Shown here: piece after piece, positions 12,491 through 20,699 of the stretch | How the letters are laid out: every line of letters starts with the position of its first letter | Position numbering within the stretch: the stretch's first letter is position 1 | NCBI GenBank assembly: GCA_025360715.1 | Contig: JANYBS010000235.1 | Span: 1 to 58,891 of the forward strand | DNA from: Candidatus Eiseniibacteriota bacterium | Lineage (GTDB): Bacteria > Eisenbacteria > RBG-16-71-46 | Length of the DNA stretch: 58,891 bases | Reading direction: 5' to 3' | Translations under genes and position numbers: made by a program | The notes under the pieces: generated by a model | Told to the model about the DNA's origin: nothing | The model's database searches: none | Seen by the model: the letters and a program-made list of their open reading frames with translations, nothing else

Positions 12491-14019
12491 TCGATCGTCG
12501 CCGGCGGTTTGCTGGTCACGTCGTAGACGACGCGATTGACGCCGCGCACCTCGTTGGCGATGCGGCTCGCTGCGCGCGCGAGCAACTCGTGCGGCAGCCG
12601 CGTCCAGTCGGCGGTCATGCCATCCACGCTATTGACCGCGCGCAAGGCGATGACCTTCTCGTACGAGCGTTCGTCGCCCTTCACACCTACCGTGAAGACG
12701 GGCAGCAGCACCGCGAACGCCTGCCACGTGCGGCCGTACCACTTATGGCGCCTGAGTTCCTCGATGAAGATCGCGTCGGCTTTGCGCAGCACGTCCAGGT
12801 CCGGCTCGTGGATCGCACCCAGGATGCGCACGGCGAGTCCCGGCCCCGGGAACGGATGACGGTCCACGAGGTGCGCGGGCAGTCCGAGCGCTCGGCCCAA
12901 TTCGCGCACCTCGTCTTTGAAGAGCCAACGCAGTGGCTCGACCAGCTTCATGTTCATGCGCTCGGGAAGTCCGCCCACGTTGTGGTGCGACTTGATGACC
13001 TGCGCGCCGAAGCCGGCCGAGGCGCTCTCGATCACGTCGGGGTAGAGCGTGCCCTGCGCCAGGAACTCGAACTTGCCGATCTTCTTGGCCTCGCGTTCGA
13101 ACGCTTTGATGAATTCGCCACCGATGATCTTGCGCTTCTTCTCGGGATCCGAGATACCTGCGAGTCTACCCAAGAACTGGCGCTGCGCGTTGACGACGCG
13201 CAGGTTCAGGTGCCGCCGCATGCCCAGCTCACGCACGACCTCGGCCGCTTCGTCCATACGCAGCAGGCCGTGATCGACCAGCACGCATGTGAGTCGGTCG
13301 CCGATCGCGCGATGGATGAGCGTGGCCGCCACGGTGGAATCGACGCCGCCCGAGAGCCCGCAGAGTACGTGCCCCTTGCCCACCTGGGCGCGGATCTCGC
13401 GCACAGCCTCACGGATGAAGCCCTTCATGGACCAGCCGCCCTTGAGGCCCGCGACCTTGAACAGGAAGTTGCTCAGCACCTGCTTGCCGTAGGGCGAGTG
13501 CACGACTTCGGGATGGAATTGGATCAGATGGAAAGGCAGCTTCTCGTGGCGCGCCGCGGCGAAAGCGCAGTTGCTCGTGTGCGCCACCTTCTGCCAGCCG
13601 GGTGCCAGCGACTGCACTTCGTCTCCGTGACTCATCCAGGCCTTGAACCGCTTGGGGACCCCGGCAAACAAAGGTGAAGGCTTGTCGATCACGAACGTGG
13701 CCACGCCATATTCCGCGTGCTTCGCCTTGGCGACGGCGCCGCCCATGATCTGCTGCGTGACCTGGAAGCCGTAGCAGATGCCCAGCATGGGCTTCTTCAG
13801 ATCGTAGAGCCCGGCCGGCGGCATGGGCGCATCCACCTTGTAGCCGGACGCCGGCGAACCACCCAGGATGATCGCGCTGGGCTTCTTGGCGCGAATCGCC
13901 GCCAGCGACGAGTTGCCCGGGATGATCTCGGAATACACACCCAGCTCGCGGACGCGGCGGGCGATCAACTGCGTGTATTGCGAACCGTAGTCAAGAATAA
14001 GCACGAGTTCACGGGGCAT
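12481..14019 (-). CDS. guaA: GMP synthase (glutamine-hydrolysing)
   Basis: Converts XMP to GMP using ATP and glutamine; cytoplasmic, last step of guanylate synthesis. The 512 residues match the normal length. The N-terminal class I glutamine amidotransferase domain begins LVLILDYGSQYTQLI; its nucleophilic Cys is in GICYGFQ (about residue 82) and its His-Glu pair in QFHPEVVHSPYG. The ATP-pyrophosphatase P-loop is SGGVDSTVA near 223-230. The C-terminal dimer domain ends in KPPATIEWE, as expected. It lies 17 bases downstream of purH, so IMP made by PurH is used next door. Confidence 0.97.
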   Translation of the reverse strand: MPRELVLILDYGSQYTQLIARRVRELGVYSEIIPGNSSLAAIRAKKPSAIILGGSPASGYKVDAPMPPAGLYDLKKPMLGICYGFQVTQQIMGGAVAKAKHAEYGVATFVIDKPSPLFAGVPKRFKAWMSHGDEVQSLAPGWQKVAHTSNCAFAAARHEKLPFHLIQFHPEVVHSPYGKQVLSNFLFKVAGLKGGWSMKGFIREAVREIRAQVGKGHVLCGLSGGVDSTVAATLIHRAIGDRLTCVLVDHGLLRMDEAAEVVRELGMRRHLNLRVVNAQRQFLGRLAGISDPEKKRKIIGGEFIKAFEREAKKIGKFEFLAQGTLYPDVIESASAGFGAQVIKSHHNVGGLPERMNMKLVEPLRWLFKDEVRELGRALGLPAHLVDRHPFPGPGLAVRILGAIHEPDLDVLRKADAIFIEELRRHKWYGRTWQAFAVLLPVFTVGVKGDERSYEKVIALRAVNSVDGMTADWTRLPHELLARAASRIANEVRGVNRVVYDVTSKPPATIEWE

Positions 14020-14036
14020 TCGGGTGCAGAGTCCTT

Positions 14037-15611
14037 TCAGTGCCGGAACGTGCGGCGATCCGTGAACACCATGGCGATGCCAAGGCGATCGGCCTCGGCG
14101 ATGACTTCGGGATCCTTCACACTGCCGCCGGGCTGCACGATGGCGGTGATACCGGCCGCGGCGGCGTTGGTGACCCCATCGGGGAACGGGAAGAACCCGT
14201 CGCTCGCGAGTACGGCGCCCTTCACATCATGCCCGGCGCGCTTGGCCTTCATGAGCGCCACATCCACCGCGTCGACGCGCGAGGTCTGACCGCTGCCCAG
14301 ACCGATGAGCGCTTCGCCGCTCGCGATCGCGATGGCGTTGCTGCGCGCGGCGCTCACGACCTCCCATGCAAAGATCAGCGCCGCCATCTCGGCGCCACTG
14401 GGGGCGCGCTTCGACACATTGCGCCACGGCGGCGGCGCGCCGTCGCTGTTGCGCTGCAGCAGCGCCCAGGGCCCCACGAGCCGCACCTGCCACGGGTCCG
14501 CGCAGGCCAGGTCGGCCGGGGTCAACTGCACCAAGCGCAGGTTCTTCTTGCCGCGCAGCGCCTGGTCGGCGCCCTCGGCGATGGCGGGGAACGCGACGCA
14601 CTCCACGAACTGCGCGCTCAGCGCCTGCGCCGTGACGGTGTCGAGGGTGCGATTGAACGCCACGATGCCACCAAAGGCCGAGAGCTCATCGCTGCGCAGC
14701 GCCCGCGCATAGGCCTCATCGAGCGCGGCGGCGGTCGCGGCGCCGCAGGGCTGGTTGTGCTTCACGATCACGCAAGCCGGCTGCTCGAATCGTCCCACCA
14801 ACTGCACGGCGGCTTCGAGGTCGAGCAGGTTGTTGTAGGACAGCGACTTTCCCTCACGCCACGCGTCGAACGCGTGGCGGGCGCCCGCCCGTGCGTAGAG
14901 CGCCGCGGGCTGATGAGGGTTCTCGCCATAGCGCAGCGTGCGCGCCCGCTCGAGCGCCAGCGTGTGGAACTCGGGCGGCGCTTCGCCCTCGCTGCGCCGC
15001 GCTAGTTCGGCCGCGATCGTGCCGTCATACCGGGACGTGTACGCGAACGTGGCGAGCGCCCAGCGGCGGCGGTGTTCCGCGGTCAACCCGCGCTCGTATG
15101 CGGCGAGCGCTTCCGCGTACTGCGCGGGGTCATGCAGCACCACGACGCGGTCGTGGTTCTTGGCCGCGCCACGCAACAGCGCGACTCCGCCGATATCGAT
15201 CTCCTCGATCATGCCGGCATCATCGAGCGCCATGCCCTTCTGCTCGAACGGATAAAGCGAGACCGCCACGAGGTCGATGGGCTCGAGGCCGCGCTCCGCG
15301 AGCGCCGCCATGTCGGCAGGCGCATCCCCGCGGGCAAGGATCGGCGCGTGTACGTGCGGATGCAGCGTCTTGACGCGGCCGCCCAGCAACTCGCTGAAGC
15401 CCGTCCATTCCTCGACCGCGGTCACGGGGACACCGGCGTCGGCGAGCGCCTTCGCGGTGCCGCCGCTCGCCAGGATGCGCGTGCCATGTGCGACCAGGAC
15501 TTGCGCGAATGCCGCCGCGCCCGTCTTGTCGCTCAGCGAGAACAGCGCGGCGCGCGGCCACCCCGGCGCGACCGTGCGAGTGGGTGCTTGCTGCGATGAC
15601 GGCGCGCTCAA
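14037..15611 (-). CDS. purH: bifunctional AICAR transformylase / IMP cyclohydrolase
   Basis: Catalyses the last two steps of IMP synthesis. It has 524 residues from a TTG start at 15611. I prefer this start because a strong GGAGGTG lies seven bases upstream and the TTG overlaps the stop of purC (TTGA). A longer frame would run 183 bases into purC. Seen: the MGS-like cyclohydrolase domain with SLSDKTG, SGGTAKAL and GRVKTLHPHVH. The transformylase domain follows with RYGENPHQ, LSYNNLLDLEAA, the KHNQPCGAAT catalytic Lys-His pair near 281, and the family C-terminus ending in FTDRRTFRH. A clear purine operon member. Confidence 0.96.
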   Translation of the reverse strand: MSAPSSQQAPTRTVAPGWPRAALFSLSDKTGAAAFAQVLVAHGTRILASGGTAKALADAGVPVTAVEEWTGFSELLGGRVKTLHPHVHAPILARGDAPADMAALAERGLEPIDLVAVSLYPFEQKGMALDDAGMIEEIDIGGVALLRGAAKNHDRVVVLHDPAQYAEALAAYERGLTAEHRRRWALATFAYTSRYDGTIAAELARRSEGEAPPEFHTLALERARTLRYGENPHQPAALYARAGARHAFDAWREGKSLSYNNLLDLEAAVQLVGRFEQPACVIVKHNQPCGAATAAALDEAYARALRSDELSAFGGIVAFNRTLDTVTAQALSAQFVECVAFPAIAEGADQALRGKKNLRLVQLTPADLACADPWQVRLVGPWALLQRNSDGAPPPWRNVSKRAPSGAEMAALIFAWEVVSAARSNAIAIASGEALIGLGSGQTSRVDAVDVALMKAKRAGHDVKGAVLASDGFFPFPDGVTNAAAAGITAIVQPGGSVKDPEVIAEADRLGIAMVFTDRRTFRH

Positions 15612-16540
15612 CGGACACCTCCGCTCAGACGTTGGATCGCTTCCAGATATCGTTCCTGCGTGCGGCGCACGACCTCGTCCGGCAATGCCGGCGCGGGCGG
15701 CTCGTGGTTCCAGCCGCTTCGATCGAGCCAGTCGCGAACGTATTGCTTGTCGAAACTCAGCAGGCGGCCGGCCTCGTATTCGCTTCGATCCCAATACCGC
15801 GACGAATCGGGCGAGAGCGCCTCATCGATGAGCGTGAGCTCGCCATCGACAAGGCCGAACTCGAACTTTGTGTCAGCGAGCACCAGGCCGCGCGCCCACG
15901 CATGCTCACGCGCCTCTTCATAGAGCGCGATGCTGCGCGCACGCAGCGCTTCGCTTGTCTCGCGCCCGGCGATCTCCACCATGCGCTCGAACGGAATGTT
16001 CTCGTCGTGCCCTTCGTCGCTTTTGGTGGCCGGCGTGAAGATCGCGGGCTCGAGCCGGCTGCCGTCCTGCAGCCCGGCGGGCAGCGCGATACCGCAGACA
16101 CTCTGCGTGTCCTTGTATTCGCGCCAGCCGCTGCCGGTGAGGTAACCGCGGACCACGCATTCGATATCGATGCGCTCGGCGCGCCGCACGAGCTGGGCGC
16201 GGCCGTGCAAGTCGTCCGCGTGCGAATGGAACGGCTCGGGGAAGTCCGCGGGGTCGTCGCTCACCAGATGGTTCGGGCGCGCGGCGGGGAGGATCCGCAT
16301 CCAGAACGCCGAGATCATCGACAGGATCGCGCCCTTGCCAGGGATCGGTGTGGGCAGGATCGAGTCGTACGCCGACAAGCGGTCGCTGGCGACGATCACG
16401 AAGTGTTCGGGGCCCGCCTCGAAGACCGAGCGAACCTTGCCGCGGCGCCACGGCTGGGCGCCCGGGATGTGCACTTCGCGCACGGCATGCGCGGGCTCAA
16501 GCCATTCACGCGGCACTTGGATCGCAGTGGACGTATCCAT
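15608..16540 (-). CDS. purC: SAICAR synthetase (phosphoribosylaminoimidazole-succinocarboxamide synthase)
   Basis: Joins CAIR and aspartate with ATP to give SAICAR in purine synthesis. The 310 residues have the long, yeast-type form. Seen: GKVRSVFEAG and ASDRLSAYDSILPTPIPGKG near the start, VVRGYLTGSGW in the middle, then LADTKFEFGLVDGELTLIDE and the SPDSSRYW motif. The next gene, purH, begins inside its stop codon. A 53-base gap separates it from the HAD gene upstream, and an AGGAGGGGAAG tract lies just before the ATG. Confidence 0.96.
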   Translation of the reverse strand: MDTSTAIQVPREWLEPAHAVREVHIPGAQPWRRGKVRSVFEAGPEHFVIVASDRLSAYDSILPTPIPGKGAILSMISAFWMRILPAARPNHLVSDDPADFPEPFHSHADDLHGRAQLVRRAERIDIECVVRGYLTGSGWREYKDTQSVCGIALPAGLQDGSRLEPAIFTPATKSDEGHDENIPFERMVEIAGRETSEALRARSIALYEEAREHAWARGLVLADTKFEFGLVDGELTLIDEALSPDSSRYWDRSEYEAGRLLSFDKQYVRDWLDRSGWNHEPPAPALPDEVVRRTQERYLEAIQRLSGGVR

Positions 16541-16593
16541 CTTCCCCTCCTGCCGCCTCTCGGGACGGCCGTTCAGGTGGTGTGGTGGCAGAA

Positions 16594-17364
16594 CTAGGGC
16601 CCGGCCGACAAGTTAACGCGTGCGACCGGAGTGCGAAAGTGGGCGGCCAGATAGGCCGGCAGATCCTGCATGTGCGCCACGCTCAGCCCGCCTTCACGGC
16701 CGTACGTGCCGTCGCCATCCATGAGCACGAAATGCATGCCCGCAGATGCCGAACCCACTTCGTCGACCGATCGGATGTCGCCCACGTACACCGCGTGTCC
16801 AGGCGCCACGCCCATGCGCTCGAGTGCGATCTGGAATATCCGCGGATCGGGCTTCTCGATGCCGACGAGCTGCGAGTCCACGACGAACTCGAGTCCCTCG
16901 CGCACGCCGCAGACGATCAGGTGATGCTCCGCGCGGCCATCGGAGTTGCTCACACAACACGCGCGCAGCCCCAGCGCCGGCAATGCATCGAGCATCTCGC
17001 GCGCGCCTTCGACCGCTCGGCCCCACAGCAAGGAAGGCGGTCGGGCCTTCTCGAACATGAGCGCCATGGCCTCCTCGAGCACGGGATGCCGGCACCCGAG
17101 CGCCTCGAGCATGCCTGCGAAGTAAGCTTCCGTCGGCACGCTGCTACCGAGCGGCGAGAAGCTGGGCCTAAGGTGTTTGTGCTTTGGTGATGCGGCGGCC
17201 AAGTCGTACATGCGGCGGCCCCGCACCTCGGCACGGCGCACTGCGGCCACGTCGGCGGTCACGCCCAGACCAGCGAGCATCGTGCTCAGCCACTCGAAGT
17301 CCAGACGCACGAGCGTGCCGCCGGCATCGAAGACGACGGCCTGCAGCAGCGGCAGCTCAGCCAT
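16594..17364 (-). CDS. HAD-superfamily hydrolase
   Basis: A 256-residue haloacid-dehalogenase-type phosphatase. Motif I is FDAGGTL: the nucleophile Asp is present but the usual second Asp (DxD) is Gly. That pattern is common in dehalogenase-like and some phosphatase members, so the general acid may differ. Motif II is VSNSDG, the Lys motif is GIEKPDPRIF, and motif IV is VYVGDIRSVDEVG. The cap is helical (about 20-110). Its start overlaps the end of purN by eight bases. Its position between purN and purC suggests a nucleotide or sugar-phosphate housekeeping role, but the substrate cannot be read from sequence. Confidence 0.87.
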   Translation of the reverse strand: MAELPLLQAVVFDAGGTLVRLDFEWLSTMLAGLGVTADVAAVRRAEVRGRRMYDLAAASPKHKHLRPSFSPLGSSVPTEAYFAGMLEALGCRHPVLEEAMALMFEKARPPSLLWGRAVEGAREMLDALPALGLRACCVSNSDGRAEHHLIVCGVREGLEFVVDSQLVGIEKPDPRIFQIALERMGVAPGHAVYVGDIRSVDEVGSASAGMHFVLMDGDGTYGREGGLSVAHMQDLPAYLAAHFRTPVARVNLSAGP

Positions 17365-17995
17365 GCGAGACCTCGTTGGCCCCGGCGTCCGCGAAGAGCA
17401 GGCGGCGGCCGTCGACCGTCCACGGCTGCGTGAGGAAGCGCTTCACGGCGTCCGGATACAGCGCGTGCTCGGCCTCGTGCATGCGGTGCGTGAGGCGCTC
17501 AAGCGCCTCGCCCTCGCCCACCTCGATCGCGCGTTGCGCGATGATCGGCCCGGCATCGAGTGCATCCTCGACCAAGTGCACCGTGCAGCCCGTCACTCGC
17601 ACGCCGTGGCGGTGCGCCTGGCCGATGGCGTCGAGGCCTGGAAAGCTGGGCAGCAGCGAGGGATGGATGTTGAGCAGGCGCTGGGCGAAGCGCGCCAGAA
17701 AAGGCGCATGAAGCCGCCGCATGAATCCCGCGAGCAGCACCACATCCACCTCACGCTCCTCGAGTGCGGCGAGCCACGGCGCTTCATCCTCGAGCTTGGT
17801 GCGGAAGCGTCCGGCGGGCGGCGTGAGCGCTTCGATACCGAAGCGGCGCGCGCGCTCGAGCGCGTAGGCCTGCGGGTTGTCCGACAGCAGCGCCACGATG
17901 CTGCCGCCCAGGTCGCCCGCGGCATGCGCCGCAGCGAGGGCTTCGAAGTTGCTGCCGTTCCCCGATGCAAGGACGGCGATACGCGGTGACGGCAT
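17357..17995 (-). CDS. purN: phosphoribosylglycinamide formyltransferase
   Basis: Transfers a formyl group from 10-formyl-THF to GAR. It has 212 residues from the ATG at 17995 (MPSPRIAVLASGNGSN). An earlier in-frame start adds 12 unconserved residues. Seen: the phosphate-binding ASGNGSNFEAL, the Asn-His pair in LNIHPSLLPSFPG, and the catalytic Asp in HLVEDALDAGPII. The length fits the family. It is followed by the HAD gene with an eight-base overlap and sits 48 bases after comEC. Confidence 0.95.
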   Translation of the reverse strand: MPSPRIAVLASGNGSNFEALAAAHAAGDLGGSIVALLSDNPQAYALERARRFGIEALTPPAGRFRTKLEDEAPWLAALEEREVDVVLLAGFMRRLHAPFLARFAQRLLNIHPSLLPSFPGLDAIGQAHRHGVRVTGCTVHLVEDALDAGPIIAQRAIEVGEGEALERLTHRMHEAEHALYPDAVKRFLTQPWTVDGRRLLFADAGANEVSHG

Positions 17996-18043
17996 GGAGC
18001 GCACACCGCAATCTAGCTTGGCGCATTTCATGCGGCAAGCGCG

Positions 18044-20491
18044 TCACGGTTGCGCGCGCGGTCGCCACGCGCCGCGCGCACGAGCGGCTTCGAGCGCGCG
18101 CGCGTGCCACGGCTCGCCGCGGCGCCAGTCCAGACGGTCGACACCCACCGGACCCACGTCATACCAGAGCAGGCCGTCATGGTCCGTGCGTTCCAGCACC
18201 GCACCCCCGCGCCCGAGCCTGCGCACAGCGCCCGCATCGGGATGGCCATACACGTTGCGCGCGCCCACCGACAGCACCACGCGTTCGGGCTGCGCGCGCG
18301 CGACGAATGCCGCGCCACTCGACGAGCCGGAGCCGTGGTGCCCCGCCTTGAGCAGCGCGACCGGGGCGCATGGTGAGAGTTGCGCCTCGACCACACTGTC
18401 GGCATCGGCCATGAGCCACGCGCGATGCGATCCGCCACCCACCTCGAGCACGAGTGCCGCCGCGTTGTCGCCGCGGCGCGCGATGTTCGCCTCACCGGGC
18501 GCGCCGGGCCGCGGGGGCCAGCGCGCGATCATGAGCGGCGCCCTCCCCAGTGTATCGCCCGCGCCCACAGGGCTGGCGCCGAACCGTACACAGGGCCCCG
18601 GCACGCCCGGCCGTGGCGCCGGTGCGACGAACGCGCGCACCCGCACGCCGCGGCGCACGGCGTCGCTGCCGCCCGTGTGATCGCCGTCATCATGCGTGAG
18701 CGCGAGCAGCCGCAACTCGCGCACACCGGCCCAGCGCAGCACGGGCAACACGGCGCCCTCGCCCGCATCCCAGTGCGGCCCGCGGGCGCCGCAATCGATC
18801 AGGCTCCAGCCGTCTTCGCCCGCCACGACGAGCGCATCGCCCTGCCCCACGTCGATCGCCAACAGCCACCAGTGTCCCGGCGCAGGCAGCAACGGGCGCG
18901 CCGAGAGCGCCGCGAGCCATGAACAGACCGCGAGTGCGGCGCCCAGCACCGCGATGCGGCTGCGAGCGGGCGTCCACGGGCGCGCTCGAGCGCGCACACT
19001 GCGCGGCGGCGCAAGCGCCAGTGCCAGCGTGACGGCGCCCATGGCCGCGATCCACGCGAGCGCCGGCGCATGCCCCGTGGGCAGCAACGCGAGCGGCACG
19101 CGCGCAGCGGCGCCGGTGACGGCGCGGATCATGCGGGCCAACGGCTCGCAGGCTTGCAAAAGCGCGCCGGCGCCGCCCGGTGCGAGCGCCTCGAGCGCTC
19201 CGCCCGCCCACGCCGCAGTGAGCAGCAGCTCGGTGAGCGGCATCACCGCGACGTTGGCGAGCAGGCTCGTCCACGGCAGCGTGTGGTAGCGCGCGAGCAT
19301 GAGCGGCAGCGTGGCCACCTGCGCAGCGGCGGTCACGCCCGCCAGTTGCAACGCATGTCGTACGAGCGTCGTCGCCCAGGTGAAGCCGCGCGCTGGCGCG
19401 TGCGGCGGCGGCGCGAGCGCGGCGGCCGCTGTGGTCAGCGCAAGGATCCCCGCGCTCGCGGCGAACGAGAATTGGAACGCCAGGTCGCGCGAGAGCCCCG
19501 GTGCGCCGAGCAACAGCAACAGCGCGGCCACTGCGAGTGATTGCAGCGCGTCGTGCGCGCGGCCGGTCAATCCGGCGCCAGCGCGCGCGCACTCCCCCGC
19601 CACGGCGCGCAGCAGCGACGGCATGGGCCCGGCGAGAGCCGCGAATCCGCACGCGGCCAACGCGCCCACGAGCGCGCGAGCGCGCGGCCCGCCGCGCAGG
19701 CTGGCGGCGATACCGCGTGCCATCGCCGCCAGCCAGCCCACGTGCAGGCCCGAGAGCGCGATCAGGTGCACCAATCCGGCCGTACGCACCTCGGCATCCA
19801 GTTCGGGACTCATCGCCGAGCGATCGCCCAGCACGAGCGGCACCGCCAGTTCACGCGCCAGCGGCGAGAGCGCGCCATCGAGCGCCGTCTGTACGTGGCC
19901 GCGCACAGCGCTCACCCAGCGCCGCGGCGCCTGCGCCAAGCCCCGTGCCGGCCGCACGCTCGCGTGAAAGGCGCGGCCGGAGCCCAGCACGTGCGCAGCG
20001 TCGGCCGCCGCCAGTGCATCGAACGCGCCGGGGTTGCTCGCGGCGTGCGGCGCTTCGATGCGCGCGAAGACGACCACCGTGTCGCCCCACTGCGCCGCGC
20101 ACGCCGGAGGCAGCCGTAGGCGAAGGCGCGCGCCCCGCGGCAAAGGCGGCGTGCAGCGGCACACGCGCACGAGCGCGACCGGCGTGCCGCTCTCGCTTCG
20201 TGGCGGCTCGAGCACCACGGCCGCGCAGCGTAAGTGCATCTCGCCCACCGCAAGCGCGGCACGCATGTGCGCCAGCCGGGCGCGCTCCGCGCCGCCGCGC
20301 GCCACGCCCACGCTGAGCGCAAGCAGCACCAGCGCCACGCCGGCGGTACGCCGGGGCGCGCGCCACGCCAGAGCGGCCAGCAGCAGCGCAAGCGCGAGCC
20401 ATGCCGCAGCCGCAGGCCAAGCCAGCGCCGGCGCGAGCGCCAAGCCCATCCACAGTGCAGCCGCGATCCCCAGCGCTGTGCGTCCCGCCAT
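18044..20491 (-). CDS. comEC: ComEC/Rec2-family DNA uptake channel protein
   Basis: An 815-residue inner-membrane protein of the competence system. N-terminal hydrophobic helices (1-65) and an OB-like loop (75-160) precede the Competence domain with VLGDRSAMSPELDAEVR and HLIALSGLHVG near 220-250. About eight further helices run to about 520. The C-terminal metallo-beta-lactamase domain has DVGQGDALVV (about 550) and THDDGDHTGGSD (about 600), a variant of the usual HxDxDH, plus LLKAGHHGSGSSSG. Domain order is the full-length Rec2 type. It is the first gene of the long run with purN. No other competence genes are in the window apart from a PilB/GspE-type ATPase. Confidence 0.9.
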   Translation of the reverse strand: MAGRTALGIAAALWMGLALAPALAWPAAAAWLALALLLAALAWRAPRRTAGVALVLLALSVGVARGGAERARLAHMRAALAVGEMHLRCAAVVLEPPRSESGTPVALVRVCRCTPPLPRGARLRLRLPPACAAQWGDTVVVFARIEAPHAASNPGAFDALAAADAAHVLGSGRAFHASVRPARGLAQAPRRWVSAVRGHVQTALDGALSPLARELAVPLVLGDRSAMSPELDAEVRTAGLVHLIALSGLHVGWLAAMARGIAASLRGGPRARALVGALAACGFAALAGPMPSLLRAVAGECARAGAGLTGRAHDALQSLAVAALLLLLGAPGLSRDLAFQFSFAASAGILALTTAAAALAPPPHAPARGFTWATTLVRHALQLAGVTAAAQVATLPLMLARYHTLPWTSLLANVAVMPLTELLLTAAWAGGALEALAPGGAGALLQACEPLARMIRAVTGAAARVPLALLPTGHAPALAWIAAMGAVTLALALAPPRSVRARARPWTPARSRIAVLGAALAVCSWLAALSARPLLPAPGHWWLLAIDVGQGDALVVAGEDGWSLIDCGARGPHWDAGEGAVLPVLRWAGVRELRLLALTHDDGDHTGGSDAVRRGVRVRAFVAPAPRPGVPGPCVRFGASPVGAGDTLGRAPLMIARWPPRPGAPGEANIARRGDNAAALVLEVGGGSHRAWLMADADSVVEAQLSPCAPVALLKAGHHGSGSSSGAAFVARAQPERVVLSVGARNVYGHPDAGAVRRLGRGGAVLERTDHDGLLWYDVGPVGVDRLDWRRGEPWHARALEAARARGAWRPRAQP

Positions 20492-20699
20492 GCGCCAGCA
20501 TCACGCGAGAAGCGTGCCGCGACACGCGGCCTCGCGCACCCGCGCGACGCAAGCAGTGGGACACGCACGGGGCCCGCACGCGCAGCACCGGCAAGCCGGA
20601 TGCGCGCGGCTTCACGCCCGAAAACACCTCACACCCTCGTCCACGGCGTGGACAGGGGCGTGAATCGTGGCGGCGCCTTGCGTGCGCTCGCGAGCGCGA
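20492..20699. other. intergenic stretch between the PEGA gene and comEC
   Basis: About 208 bases with no convincing gene in any frame. A perfect six-base inverted repeat with a GGC loop lies at 20639-20653, just past the end of the PEGA gene read on the minus strand. It lacks a T-run, so a terminator role is uncertain. No -10 box of the kind seen elsewhere in this window was found upstream of comEC. Confidence 0.4.

Noticed and set aside
18013-18020. TAGCTTGG on the plus strand near purN as a -10 box
   Set aside because: No TTGAC lies about 18 bases upstream and no plus-strand gene follows.
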